18,861 bases of DNA from CAVSUR01 sp052143655 (GTDB taxonomy: Bacteria > Actinomycetota > Actinomycetes > Streptosporangiales > Streptosporangiaceae), in assembly GCA_052143655.1 (NCBI GenBank), contig JBKQSL010000249.1, forward strand, positions 1 to 18,861, in the 5' to 3' direction. Both the position numbers and the translations under genes were made by a program. Under the pieces are notes generated by a model that had not been told where the DNA came from, ran no database searches, and saw only the letters and a list, made by a program, of their open reading frames with translations. Below are positions 13,561-18,861 of the stretch, in pieces. How positions within the stretch are numbered: the first letter of the stretch is position 1; each line of letters opens with the position of its first letter.

Positions 13561-14367
13561 CTACATCGCCGGCATGGCGGAGACGTGCAGGCCAGGAAGC
13601 AGCCACGGGAACCAGATGGCCAGGACGCCGACCGCCACCAGCGCCACCCCGACGGCCCGGCCGAACGGCTTGCCGTAGCGCCAGAGCTTCTCCACGAAGA
13701 TGACCGCCGCCAGCGCCGCCATGACCGCCACGTTCATCACGCCGACCCCGACCAGCACGATCATCAGGCCCCAGCAGCACCCGGCGCAGGTGGCTCCGTG
13801 ATGCAGGCCGACGCGGACGTCGCGGCTGCGGCCCTTGAAGCCGAGGTAGTACATCAGCGCGCCGATCGGCGACCGGCAACGGCGCAGGCACCAGTCCTTC
13901 CAGGGGGTGAGCTGGTAGATGCCCGCGGCAATGAAGATCGCCACGCCCAGCCACTTCGCCGCCGTCGGCGACGCCGTGACCAGCCGCCCGGTCCCGGCGA
14001 GGGCCGCGAAGGCAACCGCCCCGACCGCAGCCCAGGCCAGCAGGTAACCGCCGAGGAACGCGCCCATCCGCACGGCCCGCCCGGGGCCGGCCGAAGCACC
14101 GCTGATCAGGCGGGTCCACAGCACCGCGACCGGCGCGACAGATGGCAGCATCATCGCGGCCATCATCACCACCCACAGCCCGAGGAAGGGCAACAGCGCC
14201 AAGCCCATCGTCCCCGGCCCGTTGCCCATGCTCCGGGCCTGCGCCACGGTGATCGCCCACGCCACAGCCGCCAGCGCGGCCAGAACGATCCACGGCACGG
14301 CCAGCTGCCGCGGCGGCAGGCTCTGCACCGGCCGCGCGGCTACGGCGGGCCCGGCCCGGTCAGCCAT
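13561..14367 (-). CDS. DUF2182 integral membrane protein, predicted metal-binding
   Basis: The protein has 268 residues with about six or seven hydrophobic segments (for example 24-43, 58-75, 103-125, 139-152, 200-225, 237-257). Family motifs seen are WVVMMAAMMLPS (65-76), KDWCLRRCRSP with C160 and C164, and HHGATCAGCCWGLM with H189, H190, C194, C197 and C198, followed by VGVMNVAVMAALA. DUF2182 proteins are annotated as predicted metal-binding membrane proteins; the Cys/His cluster between membrane segments is the likely site. I chose ATG 14367, with AGGGA upstream, 14 nt after the stop of the DUF1326 gene. A longer start at 14442 would overlap that gene by 61 nt. The two are almost certainly one operon. 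Transport or membrane handling of copper is inferred from neighbours only. Confidence 0.8.
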   Translation of the reverse strand: MADRAGPAVAARPVQSLPPRQLAVPWIVLAALAAVAWAITVAQARSMGNGPGTMGLALLPFLGLWVVMMAAMMLPSVAPVAVLWTRLISGASAGPGRAVRMGAFLGGYLLAWAAVGAVAFAALAGTGRLVTASPTAAKWLGVAIFIAAGIYQLTPWKDWCLRRCRSPIGALMYYLGFKGRSRDVRVGLHHGATCAGCCWGLMIVLVGVGVMNVAVMAALAAVIFVEKLWRYGKPFGRAVGVALVAVGVLAIWFPWLLPGLHVSAMPAM

Positions 14368-14381
14368 CGCCGGGTCCCTGG

Positions 14382-14975
14382 TCAGCCTTCGTACCGGAAG
14401 TCCGTGATGAAGCTGTTGGTTCCGGTGAAATCGGCGCTCCAATGACCGTGGTAGCTCACATCTTTGGACGTGCCCTGCCGGACGGGCTGGGGGACGGCAC
14501 CGAACGGCGCGTTGGTGATCACGGCCGGCTCCTGGCCATCCATCCCCACCAGCTGGTCGCTGCTCATCGACAGGGCGCCCGCGACCTCAGCGTGCAGCGA
14601 GCCGTCCGACTTCTCGAACCTGATCGCCGCCGGCTCCACCCCGGCGACCTCGCCGATCAGCGGGCCCAGGCCGGCGAGATAGCCACCAGCACCCCCGGAA
14701 AAGACCGCGCCCAGGGCTTCAGACTGCTCGGCGGAAGCGCGATCGTCCAGGTACAGGGCCACCTTCCAGCCGCCGTCGGTCATCCGCTTCGGCGAGTGCA
14801 CGGCCATCACGGCGTTGAGGCCGGACAGGTCCACGCCGTCTTTGTCGCCGTTGGTGACATGCCACGCCAGCAAGACGTCACAGTTGTCCTGGGTGGCGGT
14901 CCCGAGCCATACGCAGTTGCAGCTGACGTCACAGTTGCACACCTCGAAGTAGTCCCCTTCGACCGAGAAGCTCAC
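14382..14975 (-). CDS. DUF1326 domain protein (first copy)
   Basis: The protein has 197 residues. Start GTG 14975 has GGAGGGGAG upstream. It opens with the DUF1326 signature GDYFEVCNCDVSCNCVW (C13, C15, C19, C21), plus C32. Other family features follow: LLAWHVTNG, VAGVEPAAIRFEK and a C-terminal HGHWSADFTGTNSFITDFRYEG. The four clustered cysteines suggest metal or redox binding; the family has no established function that I know of. It has no signal peptide. It is translated just before DUF2182 (14 nt gap), so the two products probably act together. A second, diverged DUF1326 gene lies 162 bp upstream on the same strand. Confidence 0.8.
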   Translation of the reverse strand: MSFSVEGDYFEVCNCDVSCNCVWLGTATQDNCDVLLAWHVTNGDKDGVDLSGLNAVMAVHSPKRMTDGGWKVALYLDDRASAEQSEALGAVFSGGAGGYLAGLGPLIGEVAGVEPAAIRFEKSDGSLHAEVAGALSMSSDQLVGMDGQEPAVITNAPFGAVPQPVRQGTSKDVSYHGHWSADFTGTNSFITDFRYEG

Positions 14976-15027
14976 GACACTCCCCTCCTGGTTCCGGCCC
15001 GCCCAGCGCCCGGCGGCGTACCTTCGG

Positions 15028-15057
15028 CTAATACCATCACGTCCGCCCGATACGCAA
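15028..15057 (-). promoter_or_regulatory. Candidate promoter for the DUF1326-DUF2182 operon
   Basis: On the minus strand, TTGCGT (15057-15052) and TATTAG (15033-15028) are separated by 18 nt, resembling -35 and -10 boxes. They lie about 53 nt before the GTG start at 14975, in the only A+T-rich patch of the 162-bp gap. Confidence 0.35.
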
Positions 15058-15137
15058 GACCCCCGAGCGGAAGGATGCGTCCCGCGACCGGAGTTCTCAG
15101 GTCACTCGATGGCTGATGCCGTTTCGTGCGCGCCGCA

Positions 15138-15767
15138 TCAGTCGCGGGAGCTGTAACTGAAGTCGGTGGCAAAGCCGCACCGTCCGTGCAGGTCCCAGCT
15201 GAGCGGGGCGTCGCTGACGCGGAACGTATCGGCGATGACCTCCTGGCCTGGCCGGTCGAGGCCAGAGATGCCGCAGGCGACCGGGGCGGGCGCATCGACC
15301 GGTGTTTCGGCGCGCACGGTGAGGTAGGTGTCAGCGCGGATAGACCAGCGCCGGGGCACGTGCGACAGCTCAATGCGGGCAGGCCGCACGGCGTGGACCG
15401 TGCCGATAGCGGCCGCGAAATTGCGAAAGGTGGTGCCGCCCGCCCGGCCGAGGAAGATCGCAGCTAGCGCCTCCTGCTGCCCCTGGCTGGCTCGCTGATC
15501 GAGGTAGAGGCTGACCCGCCACGGTGAACCGGGCTCGTCGTCGTCATACCAGCCGGCCATGACCACAGCGAGGTCGTCAACCCGCAGCCCTCCGGCGCGG
15601 CCCTGGCTGATCTGCCAGGACAGCGCGAACTGGCAGATGCCATACGTGGATCGTCCGCCAGCGCGCTCGCCGACCCGCCGGCACGGACAAATGGCCTCAC
15701 AGTTGCACGCCTCGAAGTAGCTGCCGGCAATGGCCCACACCCGGACAGGTTCCGCCTCAGCTGCCAT
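15138..15767 (-). CDS. DUF1326 domain protein (second copy)
   Basis: The protein has 209 residues. The N-terminal motif GSYFEACNCEAICPCRR has C21, C23, C27 and C29 in the same CNCxxxCxC spacing as the first copy, with C45 in YGICQFALSW. Family strands follow (VDDLAVVMAGWYDDD, WRVSLYLDQRASQGQQEALAAIFLGRAGG, VRPARIELSHVPRRWSIRAD), ending WDLHGRCGFATDFSYSS with one further Cys. The alignment to the first copy is clear but identity is low, so this is an old paralogue rather than a recent duplication. Start ATG 15767 is preferred; TTG 15779 is a four-codon extension. It is the most upstream gene of the Cys-rich block. Its own promoter is not obvious. Confidence 0.77.
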   Translation of the reverse strand: MAAEAEPVRVWAIAGSYFEACNCEAICPCRRVGERAGGRSTYGICQFALSWQISQGRAGGLRVDDLAVVMAGWYDDDEPGSPWRVSLYLDQRASQGQQEALAAIFLGRAGGTTFRNFAAAIGTVHAVRPARIELSHVPRRWSIRADTYLTVRAETPVDAPAPVACGISGLDRPGQEVIADTFRVSDAPLSWDLHGRCGFATDFSYSSRD

Positions 15768-16018
15768 GCCGCAATCCAAGCCTGCCCGGCCGCGCCAGTC
15801 CAGTAGCGCGCAGGGCGCGACCGTGCCGTCACGGTTCCCTGCGCCCAGATCCGGTTATTCTGCGCGTGTCCAGCCCCCCGACTCCATCCGCTGAACCAAG
15901 TACGGAATCGGCAGGGAGAGTGTGGATAGTGCTCCTGGCGCGGCTTCCCCGACGGTGACTTGGTGAGGGCGCAGGGTCAGGAGCCTGGGTCCCGGCCTGA
16001 CCTGCGAATCGGCTGACG

Positions 16019-16180
16019 CCGTTTCAGAGTGTCCTGCGAAACGATCTGTCGGCCGGGCCCCAGTTTTTTCTGGCACCCACCGGCGGTGCCGGCCTGATCT
16101 GCCCGTCCTGGACAAGAGGCCGGGGTTCACAGGTCCGACGGCCAGCGGGTGCGTGCCATCCCTTCAACCTCAGAAAAGAG
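16019..16180 (+). ncRNA. Candidate IS110 bridge RNA region
   Basis: IS110-group elements encode a structured bridge RNA in the 5' noncoding end; this segment is in the right place and of the right length. It folds as follows: GTTTC/GAAAC (16021-16025 with 16038-16042); GGCCGG (16051-16056) with CCGGCC (16089-16094) enclosing CCAG-T6-CTGG (16060-16073) and CACC-GGC-GGTG (16078-16088). CCGGCCT (16089-16095) can alternatively pair with AGGCCGG (16117-16123), leaving a 21-nt loop. Two stretches repeat the flanking DNA: CCTGCGAA (16033-16040, as at 16001-16008) and CCGGCCTGATCTGC (16089-16102, one mismatch to 15992-16005). Such copies are what a left-target or donor guide would look like. Structure and guides are inferred by eye. 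Confidence 0.4.
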
Positions 16181-17226
16181 ATGGCATCACCCATCGTAGA
16201 GACACGCTCCATCACCGGCGGCGTCGACACCCACGCCGACACGCATGTCGCCGCCGCGCTCGACCCCATCGGCGGGCTGCTGGGGGTCAGGGATCTCCCG
16301 GCCACCGCAGCCGGGTACACCTGCCTCCTGGGCTGGCTGGGCGGGTTCGGGACAGTGTGCCTGGCCGGGATCGAAGGCACCGGCAGCTACGGCGCTGGCC
16401 TGGCCCGCCACGTCAGCACGGCCGGTGTCCGGGTCGTGGAGGTCGACCGCTCCGACCGCCAGGACCGCCGCCGGCAGGGCAAGTCCGACCCGCTGGACGC
16501 CGTCAGCGCTGCCCGGGCCGCCCAGTCCGGCCGGGCCCGCGGCGCACCCAAGGGACGGGACGGCACCGTCGAGGCGATCCGGGCGCTGATGGTCGCCAGG
16601 CGCAGCGCCGCAGGCGAACGCACCCAGACGATTAACCAGGCCAGGGCCCTGATCCTGACTGGCCCAGAGGACCTGCGAACCCGCTTCGCCAGGCATGCCG
16701 CGGCGGCCCTGGTGACCGGGCTGGCGTCACTGCGCCCCCGGCCTGGCAGCACCGTCGGCTACGCCACCCGCGTCGCGCTGCGCGAGCTGGGACGGCGCGC
16801 GGAGTTCCCCGGCGCCCAGCTCGAACGCCTCGACGAGCTCATCCTTTCCCTCGTGACCGCGCACGCTCCCGACCTTCTCGCCCTCTACGGGGCCGGCCCC
16901 CGCACAGCGGCGCTCCTGCTCATCGCGGCGGGAGACCACCCCGAGCGGCTGCGCAGCGAGGCTGCCTGGGCACACATGTGCGCCGCCGCCCGATCCCGGC
17001 ATCATCAGGCAAGACCGTCCGCCATCGCCTCAGCCCTGGCGGCAACCGCCAGGCCAGCCACGCCCTGTGGCGCATCGCATTCACCCGCATGGGCTCCCAC
17101 CCGGCCACCCGCGCCTACGCCGAGCGCCGCACAGCCGAAGGAAAATCCAAGGCGGAGATCATCCGCTGCCTCAAGCGTTACGTCGCCCGCGAGGTCTACC
17201 CCCACCTCCGCCCAGCCGCCGGCTAA
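16181..17226 (+). pseudogene. IS110-family DEDD recombinase, C-terminal frameshift
   Basis: The start is ATG 16181 after AAAAGAG. The RuvC-like DEDD domain is complete: D16 (GGVDTHADTH), E65 (GIEGTGSYG), D103 and D106 (KSDPLDA). The middle coiled-coil part (RRSAAGERTQTINQARALI) and the transposase-20 domain start (LLALYGAGPRTAALLLIAAGDHPERLRSEAAWAHMC) follow. One base is missing in the GCCGCCGCC run (about 16982-16990). The remainder, PIPASSGKTVRHRLSPGGNRQASHALWRIAF...AERRTAEGKSKAEIIRCLKRYVAREVYPHL with stop at 17224-17226, is therefore in another frame. That segment carries the catalytic serine (ASSGKT). As sequenced, the enzyme lacks the serine domain and should be inactive. Without the one-base loss the protein would be full length, so the damage looks recent. 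Confidence 0.78.
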
Positions 17227-17346
17227 CGCCCAAATCCCCGGGGACGGCCTGACCCGCTAATCGGCTGCCGCATCCACTGCTGGCCTGCTAACGATTCGCC
17301 GGCCGTCCCCGGCCTCATCTCTGACCTGGGTTTCCCCTCCCAGCGT

Positions 17347-17375
17347 GGAGAGATCCTCTTAGAGGGAGGTTCTCC
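17347..17375 (+). promoter_or_regulatory. Nested hairpin covering the orfA ribosome site
   Basis: GGAGA (17347-17351) pairs with TCTCC (17371-17375), and CCTCT (17355-17359) with AGAGG (17361-17365). The Shine-Dalgarno GGGAGG (17364-17369) overlaps the inner stem. A transcript entering from outside the IS would include this fold and have its ribosome site masked, as known for other insertion sequences. Confidence 0.4.
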
Positions 17376-17376
17376 G

Positions 17377-17676
17377 ATGGGAGAGACACGCAGGAAGTTC
17401 GATCGGGACTTCCGGGAGGGCGCGGTGCGGCTTGTCCGCGAGACGGGCAGGCCGGTCGCGCAGGTGGCCCGGGATCTGGGGATGAACGCGGGGACCCTGG
17501 GAAACTGGGCCGGTGCTGACCGGCGCCGCCGGGAGGGCGGGGACGGGCAGCTGAGCGAGGGCGAGCGCGCGGAGCTGGTGCGGCTGCGCAAGGAGAACGC
17601 GGAGCTGGCGGTGCGGTGTGATGTGCTCAGGCGCAGTGTGGCCCTCTGGGTTTCCGGCGCGATGGGCAGCAGGTAG
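17377..17676 (+). CDS. IS3-family transposase OrfA
   Basis: The protein has 99 residues and is basic. RRKFDRDFREGAVRLVRETGRPVAQVARDLGMNAGTLGNWAGAD is the transposase-8 helix-turn-helix that binds the element's ends. A leucine-zipper-like helix follows (ELVRLRKENAELAVRCDVLRRSVALWV), used in IS3 OrfA/OrfAB oligomerisation. The start is ATG 17377 with GGGAGG upstream. The C-terminus AMGSR is a typical complete OrfA ending. OrfB begins 2 nt after the stop TAG 17674-17676 in another frame. There is no overlap for the classic -1 frameshift, so reinitiation or a different fusion site would be needed. Confidence 0.85.
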   Translation: MGETRRKFDRDFREGAVRLVRETGRPVAQVARDLGMNAGTLGNWAGADRRRREGGDGQLSEGERAELVRLRKENAELAVRCDVLRRSVALWVSGAMGSR

Positions 17677-17678
17677 CC

Positions 17679-18557
17679 GTGGCCGCGTTCATCGCTTCCC
17701 AGAGGGAACAGCACGGCGTCCCGCAGGCGGTGTCCTGCCGGGCGCTGGGGGTGTCCCAGGCCTGGTTTTACAAGTGGAAGGGCGGGGAGCTGCCGCCGCG
17801 GGCCGCGCGGCGGCAGCGGCTGAAAGCCGGGGTCGCGCGGCTGTTCGCGGCGCGCGAGGGCAAGGACGGGGCGCCGCGGATCGCCGCCGCGCTGCGTGAT
17901 GCGGGCTGGCGGGTGAGCGAGAACACCGTGGCGGGCCTGATGCGCGAGCAGGGCCTGGCCGCCCGCCCCGGCCGGAAGGGCCGCAAGCACACGACCCGGC
18001 AGGGTAAGGGCCGGTGGCGGGCACCGGACCTGGTCGGGCGGGACTTCCCGGCCGCCGGGATCAACCGCAAGTGGTACGGGGACGGCACCGAGATCGCCAC
18101 GGCTGAGGGCAAGCTGTACCTCGATTCCGTCCTTGACATGGGCTCGCGCCGGATCCCCGGGCACGCGCTCGGCGAGCACCACGACGCGGACCTGGCGTAC
18201 GGCGCGCTGGTGATGGCGGCCGCCGTCCGCGGCGGCAGGGTGGCCGGCGTGATCTTCCACAGCGACCAGGGCAGCGAGTACACCGCGCGCCTGTTCCGGC
18301 AGGCCTGCGATCGGCTGGGCGTGCAGCAGCCGATGGGCCGGCCCGGCCCGGCGCTGGACAACGCGGTCATCGAGTCCTGGCACTCGACGCTGGAATGGGA
18401 GCTGCGGTCGCTGCGGAAGTTCGCTGCCAGGGCGGAGGCGCGGGCCGCGATCGCCGCGTGGATCGAGGACTGCAACCACGAGCGACGGCACTCCTCGCTG
18501 GGCATGATGTCCCCAGTGGATTACGAGCGGTCCCTGGCGGGAAAGGACGCCGCGTGA
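17679..18557 (+). CDS. IS3-family transposase OrfB, DDE catalytic subunit
   Basis: The protein has 292 residues from GTG 17679. The N-terminal half holds the HTH_21 region (QAVSCRALGVSQAWFYKWKGGE, GAPRIAAALRDAGWRVSENTVAGLMREQGL). The integrase-core domain has D135 (KWYGDGTEI), D196 (FHSDQGSEYT) and E232 (AVIESWHSTLEWE), giving the DD(35)E spacing of IS3 transposases, then the C-terminal NHERRHSSLGMMSPVDYERSL. No frameshift or stop interrupts it, so it is probably active, unlike the other transposases in the window. The position usually written D-x-TYI reads DGTEI here, a tolerated variant. Confidence 0.87.
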   Translation: MAAFIASQREQHGVPQAVSCRALGVSQAWFYKWKGGELPPRAARRQRLKAGVARLFAAREGKDGAPRIAAALRDAGWRVSENTVAGLMREQGLAARPGRKGRKHTTRQGKGRWRAPDLVGRDFPAAGINRKWYGDGTEIATAEGKLYLDSVLDMGSRRIPGHALGEHHDADLAYGALVMAAAVRGGRVAGVIFHSDQGSEYTARLFRQACDRLGVQQPMGRPGPALDNAVIESWHSTLEWELRSLRKFAARAEARAAIAAWIEDCNHERRHSSLGMMSPVDYERSLAGKDAA

Positions 18558-18565
18558 GCGCGGCG

Positions 18566-18711
18566 GGCCCGCTGCGCGGGCCGGGAAAAGGAGGCGGCTG
18601 CGCCGCCGCTGGCCTTCTCGCGCCCGCTGAGGGTACGGGGCCGCCCCTCCGGCCTCAAGGGTGCTCCGCATCGCGCTGGCGCGCGACGGGCGCGCGACGG
18701 CCCTGCGGGCC
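18566..18711 (+). repeat. Three GC hairpins with identical TGC loops, plus an 11-bp tandem repeat
   Basis: After orfB come GGCCCGC-TGC-GCGGGCC (18566-18582), GGCGGC-TGC-GCCGCC (18593-18607) and GGCCC-TGC-GGGCC (18699-18711). All are perfect stems on the same three-base loop. GCGCGCGACGG is repeated head to tail at 18679-18700. The first hairpin, 8 nt after the orfB stop, could end transcription. The remaining 3' noncoding DNA to 18836 shows no gene. Confidence 0.5.
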
Positions 18712-18861
18712 GCCCTTGACCCCGCAGACCACTGCGGCCCCTGGGACCAGGAAAAGCCGGGCAGGCCAGGCCTGCCCCCGCCCGGGCACGGGCGCAAGAA
18801 GGCCAGCCATGCTAGCCATGATCACCACAACCGAAGTCTCCACGGTTTGAGGGGAACCCCG

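Larger units (their letters stand above)
15993..17270 (+). mobile_element. IS110-family element with direct repeats at both ends
   Basis: A 26-nt sequence beginning CGGCCTGACC occurs at 15993-16018 and again at 17245-17270, with 23 of 26 positions identical. They flank a long 5' noncoding stretch (about 162 nt), an IS110 recombinase gene and a very short 3' noncoding end (18 nt). A long left end and short right end are characteristic of the IS110 group. The exact core dinucleotide and ends within the repeats cannot be fixed from one copy. Confidence 0.6.
17322..18861 (+). mobile_element. IS3-family element, right end at or just past window edge
   Basis: A terminal inverted repeat is visible. 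The left 25 nt from 17327 (GGGTTTCCCCTCCCAGC..., ending GTGGAGA at 17351) match the reverse complement of 18837-18861 (GGGGTTCCCCTCAAACCG...) at 20 of 25 positions. The left end probably begins at TGACCTGGG (17322), since IS3 ends are TG...CA. The matching right terminus would then lie about 5 bp beyond the window. The element holds orfA, orfB and about 280 bp of 3' noncoding DNA. Confidence 0.75.

Noticed and set aside
17600..17690. Classic -1 programmed frameshift joining IS3 orfA and orfB
   Set aside because: The two genes do not overlap as annotated and no A-rich slippery site is present near the orfA stop.
17223..18797. 524-codon minus-strand open frame across the IS3 element
   Set aside because: Shadow of OrfA and OrfB; the DD(35)E motif is on the plus strand.
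1..18861. CRISPR array
   Set aside because: No regularly spaced repeats with unique spacers were seen; the repeats found are paired or tandem only.

Overview
The window is high-GC DNA with actinobacterial codon usage: G or C in nearly every third position, GTG starts, many Arg/Ala/Gly/Pro codons. The gene families also point to a filamentous or related actinomycete: DUF6247-like antitoxins, the actinobacterial tRNA-Tyr sequence, IS701-like, IS110 and IS3 elements, and SAM-type tyrosine recombinases. It reads as an accessory region in which mobile DNA has accumulated and decayed around a few intact host-type genes. No species can be named from the sequence alone.

Layout. Positions 1-566 hold the end of an alpha/beta hydrolase. 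Positions 567-2062 hold a broken ATPase-like fragment cut off by a decayed IS701-like element whose 13-bp terminal repeats can be read (857 and 2062). Positions 2143-2742 (minus) are a DUF6247-like antitoxin overlapping a RelE-like toxin that carries two frameshifts. Positions 2763-4306 hold two damaged tyrosine recombinase genes, with the 3' half of a tRNA-Tyr gene between them; this is an integration scar. Positions 4275-6515 (minus) encode a large 2-oxoglutarate/Fe(II) oxygenase, divergent from a helix-turn-helix protein (6662-7363). A second antitoxin/toxin pair (7454-8050) again has a frameshifted toxin. Positions 8180-9299 hold an internally deleted integrase-core transposase abutting an integrase N-terminus. 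Positions 9710-11002 (minus) encode an intact D-alanyl-D-alanine carboxypeptidase. Positions 11167-12185 hold a possible membrane protein and an IstB remnant. A RidA-family gene follows at 12300-12689.

Positions 12895-15767 (all minus) form the most coherent functional block: a 15-cysteine copper-storage (Csp) protein, a DUF2182 membrane protein with a Cys/His cluster, and two DUF1326 proteins sharing a CNCxxxCxC motif. This looks like a metal-handling, probably copper, cassette. Positions 15993-17270 are an IS110 element with a frameshifted recombinase. Its 5' noncoding end folds into several hairpins and repeats the flanking sequence, as a bridge RNA would. Positions 17322 to the window end are an apparently intact IS3-family element.

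The indels are confined to mobile-element genes, toxins and gene remnants, while the neighbouring long host-type genes are open throughout. That argues for biological decay rather than poor sequence, although the homopolymer indels deserve checking.
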